Assembly: GCA_017557525.1 (NCBI GenBank)
Contig: JAFYYN010000175.1
Coordinates: 1-53,507 of the forward strand
DNA: 53,507 nt
Direction: 5' to 3'
DNA from: Lachnospiraceae bacterium
GTDB taxonomy: Bacteria; Bacillota; Clostridia; Lachnospirales; Lachnospiraceae
Shown: positions 32,078 through 41,457 of the stretch, piece after piece
Layout: every line of letters starts with the position of its first letter
Position numbering within the stretch: the first letter of the stretch is position 1
Made by a program: the position numbers and the translations under genes
The notes under the pieces: model-generated
The model's database searches: none
What the model was told of the DNA's origin: nothing
What the model saw: only the letters and a program-made list of their open reading frames with translations

Positions 32078-34930
32078 ATGAAGAAAGTACTCAGTATTCT
32101 GCTTGTACTTGCCATGGTAGTTAGCTTAGCAGCTTGTACCAAGGATGAGCCCGATAAGGGAAATGACACGCAGACTACAAATGCACCTGCTACAACAGAT
32201 GCACCGGCTACTACAGATGAACCTGCTAAGCCTACAGATTCATCTACAACAACTCCTGAACCTACAGCAGAAGTTGAAGTAACAGCAGAGCCCACACCCG
32301 AGATTCCTTGGGATGGCGCTTACATGGAAAAGGAAGATTTTAAGGCATATACCGCTCATGATCTTGAGCAGGTTTTCGCAGCTATCGAAGATCAGCTTGA
32401 AGATGCAGAGTATGGTTACTGTAAAGATGCTTTAGATGAGGGTCTTGATGCAATTGAAGCAGCAAACACCGTTAAGGAAGTTGAAGATGCTTATGATACA
32501 GCATTTGCTACCATCCTTCACGTAATCCCTCAGGCTGATGGTCTTTACTCCTATAAGAAGGAAAGCAACGCAGAGAGAACCAATATCCTTGGTATCCTTG
32601 AGCAGTTTGCTGTTGCAAAGGGTATCACCGGTATCTCACTTTTTGAAAATGGTGGATACAGCATGTTTAACGAGCGTATCACACTTGGTACTGAAAACTA
32701 TATTGTAGGTTATGGTTTTGGTTTACTTCCTGAAGGTTCTATAAATGCTGACCTTGAGGCAGAGACAAACGATGCATGGAAGAGATATTTCCATACATTT
32801 GAGTCCAGTGATCCTGGAACTTTAAACTATCTTAATGATCAGGGCGCTCAGGTCGGTGATCTTTATTCTTATATCAGTGCATCCTTTGTAACTAACTTCA
32901 TGAATGCTACAAAGGACGGATATGACTGGGTTCCCGAACTTGCAAAAGAAAAGCCTCAGCCTGTAAATGATGATGACGGTGACGGTATGTGTACAACATG
33001 GCGTATGGAAGTTAAGACCGGAGCAGATGGTCTTAAATATAAGACTGGTTCTGAGCTTGCTGACCGTCAGGCATTCGATGGCAGAGAGGTAGCTCTTGAG
33101 GATTATGAGACTCCTTTCAAGCTTCTTCTTACACAGTCTAACCAGTTATATCGTGGTTCTGAAATGGCTAATAAGACTGATGATTCTTGTTTCTTAGGTG
33201 CTAAAGAGTTCTACGATGGTACAGCTGATGGTTATAAGGCTGATCTTTGGAATAATGTTGGTATCAAGACTTATGTAGAGGATGGAAAGAACTATTTTGA
33301 GTTTACATTTGTAGGCGAGCAGACAGCTTTCTATGCAATGTACTACATTTCTAACAACCTTTACATGCCTATCCCTCAGGATTTCCTTGATCTTGTAACT
33401 GTTAAGAATTACTTAGGTTACAGTGCTGATGGAAAACAGACACCTGTTGATAACAGCTTATCACTTGGTGCTTACTATGTTGAGAGATATGATCAGGATC
33501 AGCAGATCGTTTACGCTAAGAACCCTTACTATGTATTTGCTGATACTAAGTATTCAATCCCCGGCGTATACGTAAAGATTTTCCCTGCTGCAGAGACTGA
33601 TGCTACAGCAGCTATCAAGGAGTTCCTTGCAGGTCACTTTGATTCATGTGGTATCCCTCAGGATTACTTAGATGATTATAAGAATGACCCCAGAACACGT
33701 AAGTCTACCGGTGATTCAAACTTCAAGCTCAATGTAAATGCTTGTGATGAAGCAACTTGGGAATACTTATTTGGTGAGAACGGCGTTGTTAAACAGACTC
33801 CTAAGTCTGATTACTGGACTGTAAAGCCCGTACTTGGTAATGATCACTTTAGAAAAGCTCTTAGCCTTTCAATCAACAGACAGCAGTTTGCAGATGCACG
33901 TGGTTCAATCGCTTCAGTTGATTATCTTGCATCAAATTATATGTCAGATCCTGAGAACGGTATTTCATATGCTACTACAGATGCTCATAAGAGAGCAGTT
34001 GAGCAGCTGTTAGAGGATACTGACGGATGTGGTTACTCATTAGAGCTTGCTCGTGAGTACTTCAGAATGGCTCTTACAGAGCTTGAAAATGCCGGTGCAT
34101 ATACACCTGGTACAAAGGAAAATCCTACCGTGATTGATATTGAGATTGCTTGGCAGAGACCTACTCACGAAGAGCAGTATCATAAAGAGATCAAGGATTA
34201 CATTGAAACAGCTTTCAACGATGACAGCGTTTGCGGTGGCGTTTATAAGCTGAATGTAAACTTCTGGGTTGGTACTGACTGGTCAGATGTTTACTATAAT
34301 AAGATGATGTTAGGTCAGTTTGATATCGGTTTTGGTTCAATTTCAGGTAACTCACTTGATCCTATCGGATTCATAAGCGTACTTTCAAGTGATCAGGAAA
34401 TTTCAGGTTCCTTCACTCTTAACTGGGGTGTAGATACCAATGATTCTGATGTTTATCCTCTGGTCTACGATGGTGTAAGGTGGTCATATGATGCACTTTA
34501 CAATGCAGCTAATGGACAGGCTATCGTTGTAAAGGGACAGAACAACAAAACTATTGAATTTGAGTATACTCCTATCGTAAAGAATGATGACGGTTCATAC
34601 ACAGGTTCACTTAAGGCTACACCTGCGCTTCCTGATTTAACAGTATTTGAAGCTACATCAGTTGTATGCTGCAACTATGACAGATACCAGAATGGTGATG
34701 GTCAGTATGACGAGAGAGAAGTTGAATTTACAAACGAGACTGTTGGCGGTGCATATGTTGTTACCTTCACAGTACCTGCTGAATTGGTAGAAGAGTTCAC
34801 TAAGGGCGAGGGTGCTCCTGAGGCTTCTACAGGACTTACCGGATTTGACTTCTATTATCACTTAACATTTAACGGTACCGAAAGCGATACCTATTATTCT
34901 GTATCAGAAGATCACTTCGTAGTTGAATAA
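32078..34930 (+). CDS. Oversized oligopeptide-type ABC importer binding lipoprotein
   Basis: 950 residues; family 5 solute-binding proteins are usually 520-600. The start at 32078 is fixed by GAAGGAG and the lipoprotein signal MKKVLSILLVLAMVVSLAAC (Cys20). A Thr/Pro/Ala-rich linker spans about 25-80. Family 5 landmarks are spread over a longer chain: ITLGTENYIVGYGFG, SLGAYYVERYDQDQQIVYAKNPYY, FRKALSLSINRQQFADARG, and WSDVYYNKMMLGQFDIGFGSISG towards the end. It would capture peptides or similar ligands outside the cell for the permeases that follow. A hairpin separates it from the first permease. Confidence 0.88.
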   Translation: MKKVLSILLVLAMVVSLAACTKDEPDKGNDTQTTNAPATTDAPATTDEPAKPTDSSTTTPEPTAEVEVTAEPTPEIPWDGAYMEKEDFKAYTAHDLEQVFAAIEDQLEDAEYGYCKDALDEGLDAIEAANTVKEVEDAYDTAFATILHVIPQADGLYSYKKESNAERTNILGILEQFAVAKGITGISLFENGGYSMFNERITLGTENYIVGYGFGLLPEGSINADLEAETNDAWKRYFHTFESSDPGTLNYLNDQGAQVGDLYSYISASFVTNFMNATKDGYDWVPELAKEKPQPVNDDDGDGMCTTWRMEVKTGADGLKYKTGSELADRQAFDGREVALEDYETPFKLLLTQSNQLYRGSEMANKTDDSCFLGAKEFYDGTADGYKADLWNNVGIKTYVEDGKNYFEFTFVGEQTAFYAMYYISNNLYMPIPQDFLDLVTVKNYLGYSADGKQTPVDNSLSLGAYYVERYDQDQQIVYAKNPYYVFADTKYSIPGVYVKIFPAAETDATAAIKEFLAGHFDSCGIPQDYLDDYKNDPRTRKSTGDSNFKLNVNACDEATWEYLFGENGVVKQTPKSDYWTVKPVLGNDHFRKALSLSINRQQFADARGSIASVDYLASNYMSDPENGISYATTDAHKRAVEQLLEDTDGCGYSLELAREYFRMALTELENAGAYTPGTKENPTVIDIEIAWQRPTHEEQYHKEIKDYIETAFNDDSVCGGVYKLNVNFWVGTDWSDVYYNKMMLGQFDIGFGSISGNSLDPIGFISVLSSDQEISGSFTLNWGVDTNDSDVYPLVYDGVRWSYDALYNAANGQAIVVKGQNNKTIEFEYTPIVKNDDGSYTGSLKATPALPDLTVFEATSVVCCNYDRYQNGDGQYDEREVEFTNETVGGAYVVTFTVPAELVEEFTKGEGAPEASTGLTGFDFYYHLTFNGTESDTYYSVSEDHFVVE

Positions 34931-34966
34931 AAAACCAAATATATATCTGTTTAAGATATGATTTTT

Positions 34967-35013
34967 CAGGCAGACGATGGCGGTTTAATCTGACGCCATC
35001 GCCTGCATTTTTA
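34967..35013 (+). terminator. Intra-operon hairpin after the binding-protein gene
   Basis: CAGG plus CGATGGCG (34967-34982, with a bulge) pair with CGCCATCGCCTG (34994-35005), followed by CATTTTTA. A partial terminator here would give more binding protein than permease, the usual ratio in such operons. Confidence 0.65.
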
Positions 35014-35033
35014 TGGAAGGTGCGTATTTACAT

Positions 35034-36071
35034 ATGGGCAAATATGTTCTAAAACGTATAATTTTATCATTTGTTACTCTTTTCATCATTTTGTCTTTGA
35101 CTTATATTTTAATTAAATTACTTCCTTTTGAAAGACCAATCGGCGGCGATGCTGTACAGGTTGCTTATTATGACAGACAATATAACTTAGGTTATGTTTA
35201 TCGTCTTGATGCTCCTACCGATCAGTATGGAGAGCTTTTATATAAATCCCCTACAGTTAAAGGAAAGGCATCATATTATTATCAGGTGCCTGTTATGACT
35301 CAGTATTTTAGCTGGCTTAAGAATATTTTTACCAAATGGGACTGGGGTGACAGTAAATATGTACAGCCCAATGTTAAAGCCAGTGTTATAATTTTGAATA
35401 AAATGCCGTATTCCTTACGGTTAAATATAATTTCCGTTATCTTTTCAGTACCTTTAGGTATATTGCTCGGTATATGGGCTGCCTTAAAGAAGAATACCGG
35501 AACCGATCATTTTATTTCAACTATGGTAATGATCTTTATATCAATACCCGGTTTTGTTCTGATAACTTTTGCACTCGCAATTTTATCTTATAATCTTGGC
35601 TGGCTGCCATCCACATGGCCAACGGATACTGCTCCGTTTGCAGACAAGCTTAAAGGTTATATAATTCCTGTATTCTGTCTTTCATTTGGCTCAATATGCG
35701 GTTACTGCCGTTCAACACGTGCAGAGCTCTGTGATGTTTTGGAAAGCGATTACCTTTTACTTGCACGTACAAAAGGCCTTACCAGGCGTCAGGCAATTAC
35801 AAGACATGCACTTAAAAATGCGATGGTTCCTATTTTCCCGAGTATAGTAGGAGAGTTTGTTGGGTTACTGAGTGGCTCAATGATACTTGAGGAGTTATAT
35901 GGCATCCCCGGTGTTGGAAAACTCTTTGTTATTGCATTACAGTCAAAGGATTATGATCTTTTGTTTGTAGATATGGCATTATATATGATGATAGGTCTGC
36001 TTTTTGGTATACTTATCGATCTTTCATATGGCTTTATTGATCCTAGAATAAGAATGGGGGCGAAAAACTGA
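35034..36071 (+). CDS. oppB: Oligopeptide ABC importer permease (OppB/DppB type)
   Basis: 345 residues. ATG 35034 (MGKYVLKRIILSFVTLFI) gives the classical OppB start; GGAAGG lies 13 bases upstream. After helix 1, a region of about 90 residues outside the membrane includes KWDWGDSKYVQPN, followed by SLRLNIISVIFSVPLGILLG and four more helices. The EAA-type loop is DYLLLARTKGLTRRQAITRHALKNAM. The stop TGA overlaps the ATG of the next gene (ATGA-type coupling). Confidence 0.92.
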   Translation: MGKYVLKRIILSFVTLFIILSLTYILIKLLPFERPIGGDAVQVAYYDRQYNLGYVYRLDAPTDQYGELLYKSPTVKGKASYYYQVPVMTQYFSWLKNIFTKWDWGDSKYVQPNVKASVIILNKMPYSLRLNIISVIFSVPLGILLGIWAALKKNTGTDHFISTMVMIFISIPGFVLITFALAILSYNLGWLPSTWPTDTAPFADKLKGYIIPVFCLSFGSICGYCRSTRAELCDVLESDYLLLARTKGLTRRQAITRHALKNAMVPIFPSIVGEFVGLLSGSMILEELYGIPGVGKLFVIALQSKDYDLLFVDMALYMMIGLLFGILIDLSYGFIDPRIRMGAKN

Positions 36072-37963
36072 TGTCTGAATACAAAGATAATGATTTTAGA
36101 CCTGATGATTTTGTCTTCGTAAATCAGGATAAAGCTATAAAAGATAAAAAACTAGAAACTAAGCCCACAACATTCTTTAAGGATGCTATGCGCCGTTTCA
36201 GAAAGAATAAATCTTCAGTAGTTGGTGCTATTATTCTTACAATACTTATAGCTTTGGCAATCATAGTGCCGGCTGTTTCGCCTTATGATATTGATAATGT
36301 AAAGAGTACCGAAAAATTCCTGCCTCCAAAGCTTTTTGAAGCAGGTACAGGCTTTTGGGATGGTACAAGGTCAGGAGAACATGTTATTTATGACCAGATA
36401 AATCAGGTACCTGCTTTGTCAAATAAATATTCAATCCCGGTACTTAGAGCATCACTCGTTGAGTTAAAGATCGATCCTGACGTAACATACATAGACTCAT
36501 ACAATGAGTATGGTACAGGCGGTTTGTCAGTTGTTGCAACCGACACAAAAGTAAACGGCAGAGATGTATTCTTTAGTTCTAAGCCCATCAATTTTACCGA
36601 TAAAGGTGGATATACTTTAGAAGTAGAGTTTGATAACGAGCAGGGCTTTAACGAGGGTCAGCTTGGTGAATACAGAATATACCTTAAAGCAGGAGAGAAT
36701 GAAGAGGATAATATAATCCTGCGTGATTTCAGCCGTGACTACAGCCCTTTATCGATAGATATCAGTGCTACTTTAAAGGAATTAAGGAAAAAGAATGTTG
36801 ATGCTCAGATTGTATTTGATGTTAAATCTTCTACATCAGCAATACAGTACATACTTATTAAGAGCATTAAGTTAAATGGCGGAGAGCGTGCTAAAAACCT
36901 TGATGTACTCGAAGAGGTTTCGTTTGATAACCCTACTTTGATGGTTGGAAACAATGATTCTTCAAGCTATGGATACTGGTCATGCTCCGGTAGAAAAGGT
37001 CTGCATAATTCTGAGGTTAGATACTGTGATTATGTTGTTGATGCTTATTTCCTTGTATATGGTGATGCAGAGGCTCTTACATATTCCGCATCAGAGCTTA
37101 ATGAGTGGATCAATAAGGCATGGTGTATGTATAATTACAAAGAAGGTCCCGAGTCATTTGTTAAGTTATCGGATGAGTGTCCTATCGATGTAGTTGATTC
37201 TCAGACTGTGCTTTCAGTAACCAAAAAGCTTTCAAGTATTACCGGTCGTGGCTGGAATTATCATAAGCTTGGCTATGAAGAAATGCCGATGTATCTTTTT
37301 GGTACAGATGGTTCAGGTAACGATGTATTTAAGAAATCCTTTGCAGGACTTAGAACATCACTTGTACTCAGTGCTATAGTATTTGTAATCTGTTTCACAT
37401 TCGGTATAATCTGGGGTTCAATCTCAGGATATTTTGGCGGTAATATTGACCTTATCCTTGAACGTATAGTTGAAATTATAAGCGGTATTCCTTTCCTTGT
37501 AGTTCTTACGCTTTTAAGACTGCATTTTGGTGCAACTTTCCTGGTTATGGCTATAGCATTCTGTGCAAAGGACTGGATAGGTACTGCCGGACTTACACGT
37601 ACCCAGTTTTACCGTTTTAAGGGAAGAGAATATGTTTTAGCCTCAAGGACACTTGGTGCTTCAAATAAGAGACTGATATTCAGGCATGTCCTTCCTAATT
37701 CACTTGGTACGATTATTACCTACAGCGTACTTTTGATACCCGGCATCATTGCATCTGAGGCAACTTTCTCATTCCTGCATTTAGGTATCGAAAATATGCA
37801 TTCTTTCGGTGTGTTTATGTCAAACAACTATTCATACCTTGAGAAATATCCGTACCTTGTTATATTCCCTGCTGTTATCATGGGCTTGATGATGATCATG
37901 TTTAACCTCTTTGGTAACGGCTTGAGAGATGCATTTAACCCTACTCTGAAAGGAAGTGACTGA
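36071..37963 (+). CDS. oppC: Oligopeptide ABC importer permease (OppC type) with large external insertion
   Basis: 630 residues where OppC is about 300. Helix 1 is SVVGAIILTILIALAIIVPAVSPY (about 48-72). The usual short external stretch up to FGTDGSGNDVF (about 411-421) is expanded by about 300 residues, with a beta-rich section (GGYTLEVEFDNEQGF, YRIYLKAGENEED, IQYILIKSIKLNGG) reminiscent of a carbohydrate-binding or jelly-roll fold. The remaining helices are standard: GLRTSLVLSAIVFVICF, then YVLASRTLGASNKRLIFRHVLPNS as the ATPase-docking loop. The insertion would lie outside the membrane beside the binding protein. It is translationally coupled to oppB. Confidence 0.88.
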   Translation: MSEYKDNDFRPDDFVFVNQDKAIKDKKLETKPTTFFKDAMRRFRKNKSSVVGAIILTILIALAIIVPAVSPYDIDNVKSTEKFLPPKLFEAGTGFWDGTRSGEHVIYDQINQVPALSNKYSIPVLRASLVELKIDPDVTYIDSYNEYGTGGLSVVATDTKVNGRDVFFSSKPINFTDKGGYTLEVEFDNEQGFNEGQLGEYRIYLKAGENEEDNIILRDFSRDYSPLSIDISATLKELRKKNVDAQIVFDVKSSTSAIQYILIKSIKLNGGERAKNLDVLEEVSFDNPTLMVGNNDSSSYGYWSCSGRKGLHNSEVRYCDYVVDAYFLVYGDAEALTYSASELNEWINKAWCMYNYKEGPESFVKLSDECPIDVVDSQTVLSVTKKLSSITGRGWNYHKLGYEEMPMYLFGTDGSGNDVFKKSFAGLRTSLVLSAIVFVICFTFGIIWGSISGYFGGNIDLILERIVEIISGIPFLVVLTLLRLHFGATFLVMAIAFCAKDWIGTAGLTRTQFYRFKGREYVLASRTLGASNKRLIFRHVLPNSLGTIITYSVLLIPGIIASEATFSFLHLGIENMHSFGVFMSNNYSYLEKYPYLVIFPAVIMGLMMIMFNLFGNGLRDAFNPTLKGSD

Positions 37964-37964
37964 T

Positions 37965-39479
37965 ATGGCTGAGACAAAAGAAAAAGTATTGTCTGTTAAT
38001 AATCTGGTCGTAAACTTCCGTACAGATAATGGATTGGTGCATGCGGTAAGAGACGTTTCATTTGATGTTTTTAAGGGCGAGACCTTATGTATCGTTGGTG
38101 AGTCAGGCTCCGGTAAGTCGGTTACATCAAAGGCTATAATGGGTATCTTGGCAAAAAATGCCATCATAGCAAACGGAAATATCATGTACCGCGGTGAAAA
38201 CCTGCTCGAGGTTTCAGAGGAAGAGTTTTACAAAATCCGAGGACACAAAATCGGTATGATCTTCCAGGATCCTCTGTCATCACTTAACCCGATAGTAAGG
38301 ATTGGTAAACAGATTACGGAAGCCATGCTGCTTAATAATGACAAGTTAAAGCTTATGTACAACGACCTCATAAGCGATGACCTGATCCATTATAAAAATA
38401 CGCTGGCAAAGATGAATATCGCCATCAATACAGAAAAGAAGACGATAGATGCTTTAAGATATGAGTTAAAGAAAAAGAGTTATAAGAACGAAGCTGAAAG
38501 AGAAGCAGATGAAAGGCTCTTAAAGGAAAAAGAGGAGCATTTCAAAAACTTTGAGAAGGAAACCCACGAAAAATACACTGCAGAGGCTAAGGTATTAAAG
38601 GAAAAGCTTAAAGAGACCGAAAAAGAGGCTAAGCAGAAGGTTAAGGAATATAAGCACAGTGTCAATGAGGAGTATAAGCAGAAGGTTGCAAATATCAAGA
38701 GCAAGTATGCAGGTATAAGCAATTCTGATGAAAAGGCGAAATACAAGGAAGAGCTGAAAAATGCCAAGACCGAAAAAATGGATAAGCTTAAGATCACAAA
38801 GGCTGAGGCCAAGAGACGTGCTATCCAGATTATGAAAGAGGTTGGTATACCTGAGCCCGAAAAGAGATACAGACAGTATCCTTTCGAGTTTTCAGGCGGT
38901 ATGAGACAGCGTATCGTTATCGCTATAGCTCTTACAGCATCTCCTGAGGTACTTATCTGCGACGAACCTACAACAGCGCTTGATGTTACCATCCAGGCTC
39001 AGATCCTTGAGCTTATCAACAGGATCAAGGCAGAAAGAAATCTTTCATGTATATTTATTACTCACGATTTGGGTGTTGTTGCAAACATGGCTGACAGAGT
39101 TGCAGTTATGTACGCAGGAAAGATTGTTGAGTACGGTAAGGCAGAAGAAATATTCTACGAGCCCAAGCATCCTTATACATGGGCCCTGCTTTCAAGTATC
39201 CCTGACGTAGACAGTAAGGAAAAACTTGAAGCTATACCCGGTACCCCTCCTAACATGATCTATCCTCCGGAGGGCGATGCATTTGCGGCACGTAGTAAGT
39301 ACGCGATGAACATCGACTTTAGAAAACAGCCGCCTTACTTTAAGGTTAGCGATACCCATTATGCAGCTACCTGGCTCCTTGACGAGCACGCACCTAAGGT
39401 AGAGATGCCTAAGATCGTTAGCGAGAGAATCAGGATTTCACTTGAGGCTGCCGCTAAAAACCAGGCTGTAAATGAATAA
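37965..39479 (+). CDS. oppD: Oligopeptide ABC importer ATPase (OppD type) with coiled-coil insertion
   Basis: 504 residues, about 170 more than usual. The ATG at 37965 has AAGGA 10 bases upstream; a GTG at 37956 is less likely. Walker A is GESGSGKS (about 45-52) and the Q-loop is IFQDPLSSLNP (about 100). Between it and the signature FSGGMRQR (about 309) lies an extra segment of about 145 residues, extremely rich in Lys/Glu (LKEKLKETEKEAKQKVKEYK), predicted to form a long coiled coil. Walker B is LICDEPTTALD and the H-loop is FITHDLG. A C-terminal oligopeptide/dipeptide-transporter extension with PGTPPNM follows, though the usual CxxxxC Fe-S cysteines are absent there. Confidence 0.9.
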   Translation: MAETKEKVLSVNNLVVNFRTDNGLVHAVRDVSFDVFKGETLCIVGESGSGKSVTSKAIMGILAKNAIIANGNIMYRGENLLEVSEEEFYKIRGHKIGMIFQDPLSSLNPIVRIGKQITEAMLLNNDKLKLMYNDLISDDLIHYKNTLAKMNIAINTEKKTIDALRYELKKKSYKNEAEREADERLLKEKEEHFKNFEKETHEKYTAEAKVLKEKLKETEKEAKQKVKEYKHSVNEEYKQKVANIKSKYAGISNSDEKAKYKEELKNAKTEKMDKLKITKAEAKRRAIQIMKEVGIPEPEKRYRQYPFEFSGGMRQRIVIAIALTASPEVLICDEPTTALDVTIQAQILELINRIKAERNLSCIFITHDLGVVANMADRVAVMYAGKIVEYGKAEEIFYEPKHPYTWALLSSIPDVDSKEKLEAIPGTPPNMIYPPEGDAFAARSKYAMNIDFRKQPPYFKVSDTHYAATWLLDEHAPKVEMPKIVSERIRISLEAAAKNQAVNE

Positions 39480-39480
39480 A

Positions 39481-39504
39481 AGCCGACTGATGAGGTGTTA
39501 ACCT
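39481..39504 (+). repeat. Remnant REP-like element between oppD and oppF
   Basis: GACTGATGAGG at 39484-39494 is identical to the tail of the fuller element at 40927-40973. It runs into TGAGGTGTTAACCTCA, a hairpin (39489-39504). Confidence 0.45.
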
Positions 39505-39539
39505 CAAAATTGACAATACAAAAGGATAATAAGTGTAAT

Positions 39540-40925
39540 ATGTCAAATAATAAGAAAAACAATAACAAAAACAACAAAAAAGTTCCTGCAAAGAACATCC
39601 CGAACGCACCCGGAAAGCAGTTTGTACATGATATAGACTCCAATAACGAGGAACTGCGTGTAATGGAAGAAGCATTAGAGTCCGATACACAGTTTTACCT
39701 TGCAAGCGGTCAGAAGGAAAACCTTAAAGAGACAAAGAAAACCGAGAGTATTGATGTATTTAACAAGAAATACCATATCAATCCCAAGGTAAAGCAGAAA
39801 CCTGAGCTTCGTGATCAGAAAATACTGCTTTCAGTTAGACATTTAAAGCAGTTTTTCTTCTTTGGACATGGTGCAAAGAGGCAAAAGCTTAAGGCTGTAT
39901 CAAACATTTCCTTTGACGTACATGAGGGCGAGTGCGTTGGTATAGTTGGTGAGAGCGGATGCGGAAAGACAACCACCGGCAGAAGCATCATCAGACTCTA
40001 TAATATTACCTCAGGCTCGATCTATTACCGTGGTGTAAGGATAAGCGCCGGTAACCGCTGGAATAAAAAAGAGATAAAGTGGTCTAAGATCAAGGGACAT
40101 GCCAAGATCAAGGAGTTAAGAAACAGCGGACTTGCAGATGCAGACAAGCAGATAGCTGAGATTGAGCAGCATATTACCAATACCCGTATAGAGCAAAAGG
40201 AAAAGATCAAGCAGATCAAGTTTGATAACGCTAACGTTTCAAGAAAGCTCTTAAACGAGATACAGATGATCTTCCAGGATCCTATTGACTCACTTGATCC
40301 CAGGATGACTGTTGAAGATATTATCCAGGAAGGTTTACGGATCCAGGGCTTTAGAAATAAGGCAGAAAACCACAAAAAGGTAGTTGAGATGCTTAATACC
40401 GTAGGCCTCGTAGAAGAGCATGCATCACGTTATCCTCACGAGTTCTCAGGTGGTCAGCGTCAGCGTATCGGTATCGCCCGTGCGATAGTTATGAACCCTA
40501 AGCTACTCATATGTGATGAGCCTATATCAGCACTTGACGTATCTATCAGAGCACAGGTTATCAATCTGCTTAACGACTTAAAGAACAACCTTGGACTGTC
40601 GATAATCTTTATCGCACATGACCTTTCTGTTGTTAAGTATTTCTGTGACTCCATAGTTGTTATGTACTTTGGTAAGGTAGTTGAAAAGGCATCAAGTGAC
40701 GAACTTTTCAAAAACCCCATGCACCCTTATACCAAGGCTTTGCTTTCAGCTATACCTAAGCCTGATCCTAAGTCAGAAAAGGTTAGAAAGAGGATCATTT
40801 ACGATCCAGGTAAGGCACATAACTACAATGATGGAGACACACCAGAGCTCCGCGAGATAAAGCCCGGCCACTTTGTATACTGCAATGAGGCTGAGTTTGT
40901 AGAGTACAAGAAGCAGCTAAAATAA
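39540..40925 (+). CDS. oppF: Oligopeptide ABC importer ATPase (OppF type) with N-terminal extension and insertion
   Basis: 461 residues; OppF is about 320. The ATG at 39540 has AAAAGGA 13 bases upstream. Residues 1-90 are an extension starting with Asn/Lys repeats (SNNKKNNNKNNKK). The ATPase core begins at ILLSVRHLKQFFFFGHG. Walker A is GESGCGKTTTGRS (about 138). An extra helical stretch (ELRNSGLADADKQIAEIEQH...) of about 55-60 residues precedes the Q-loop IFQDPIDSLDPRM (about 245). The signature is FSGGQRQRIGIARA, Walker B LICDEPISALD and H-loop IAHDLSVVKYF. It pairs with OppD. A REP-like element follows the stop. Confidence 0.9.
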   Translation: MSNNKKNNNKNNKKVPAKNIPNAPGKQFVHDIDSNNEELRVMEEALESDTQFYLASGQKENLKETKKTESIDVFNKKYHINPKVKQKPELRDQKILLSVRHLKQFFFFGHGAKRQKLKAVSNISFDVHEGECVGIVGESGCGKTTTGRSIIRLYNITSGSIYYRGVRISAGNRWNKKEIKWSKIKGHAKIKELRNSGLADADKQIAEIEQHITNTRIEQKEKIKQIKFDNANVSRKLLNEIQMIFQDPIDSLDPRMTVEDIIQEGLRIQGFRNKAENHKKVVEMLNTVGLVEEHASRYPHEFSGGQRQRIGIARAIVMNPKLLICDEPISALDVSIRAQVINLLNDLKNNLGLSIIFIAHDLSVVKYFCDSIVVMYFGKVVEKASSDELFKNPMHPYTKALLSAIPKPDPKSEKVRKRIIYDPGKAHNYNDGDTPELREIKPGHFVYCNEAEFVEYKKQLK

Positions 40926-40926
40926 A

Positions 40927-40973
40927 GGCTTCCCCCTGGGGGGAAGCTGTCTGCGAAGCAGACTGATGAGGGG
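40927..40973 (+). repeat. REP-like palindromic element with two hairpins
   Basis: Hairpin 1 is GCTTCCCC / GGGGAAGC (40928-40947); hairpin 2 is GTCTGC / GCAGAC with a GAA loop (40949-40963). They are followed by TGATGAGGGG. I recall this two-hairpin pattern as widespread between genes in Clostridia. Its GAGGGG end doubles as the ribosome binding site of the next gene. Confidence 0.7.
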
Positions 40974-40980
40974 TAAGCTA

Positions 40981-41358
40981 ATGATACATAGGATTTTTAT
41001 TCACTCCCCAATAAGATATATAGTAGGGCTAATCTTAGCTATAGTAATTGGTTTCTTATGCCTGCTTTCGAAAGGTTTTGAATATCGCATAAGCTATGTA
41101 GATGCATTTTCCGTATCCGGTGCCATAGTATTTTTTCTGGGATTACTACAGGCTGCTAGCTTCTATGGTGCATTTGAATTATTTGGATATTCCTTCTCTG
41201 CCATGCGGGGTAAAAACAGGAGATACAAGGATTATTACGAGTACCAACAGGCAAAATTAGAAAAAAGAGGTCAACAGGAACTGGTATATGTACCATTTAT
41301 AGTAGTTGGAGTGCTTTTCTTTATAACCGGTATGGTTTTAAATTTGATATTACTTTAA
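40981..41358 (+). CDS. Small membrane protein, possibly DUF3899 family
   Basis: 125 residues. The start at 40981 has GAGGGG 8 bases upstream. There are three hydrophobic segments: YIVGLILAIVIGFLCLL (about 12-28), AFSVSGAIVFFLGLLQAASF (about 42-61) and VPFIVVGVLFFITGMVLNLIL (about 103-123). A cytosolic loop contains YSFSAMRGKNRRYKDYYEYQQ. The layout and GAFELFGYS remind me of DUF3899 proteins, but I am not certain. No function is known. Confidence 0.65.
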   Translation: MIHRIFIHSPIRYIVGLILAIVIGFLCLLSKGFEYRISYVDAFSVSGAIVFFLGLLQAASFYGAFELFGYSFSAMRGKNRRYKDYYEYQQAKLEKRGQQELVYVPFIVVGVLFFITGMVLNLILL

Positions 41359-41361
41359 AAC

Positions 41362-41395
41362 AGTGTGACAAGGGGACGGTTCTCTTGTCACACTT
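41362..41395. repeat. REP-like palindrome, GTGTGACAAGGGGACGG type
   Basis: GTGTGACAAG (41363-41372) pairs with CTTGTCACAC (41384-41393), flanking GGGACGGTTCT. I recall this sequence type as a dispersed repeat in Clostridia that accompanies REP-associated transposases. With TTCTTATTTTTATT after it, it can serve as terminator of the upstream gene. Confidence 0.7.
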
Positions 41396-41405
41396 CTTAT
41401 TTTTA

Positions 41406-41434
41406 TTGCATAATAAATCGATTTATGATATAAT
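41406..41434 (+). promoter_or_regulatory. Sigma-A promoter of the 41458-44785 gene group
   Basis: TTGCAT (41406-41411), 17-base spacer, TATAAT (41429-41434), 24 bases before the GTG start. Confidence 0.7.
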
Positions 41435-41457
41435 TTTCAAATAAGGAGTATAATACT

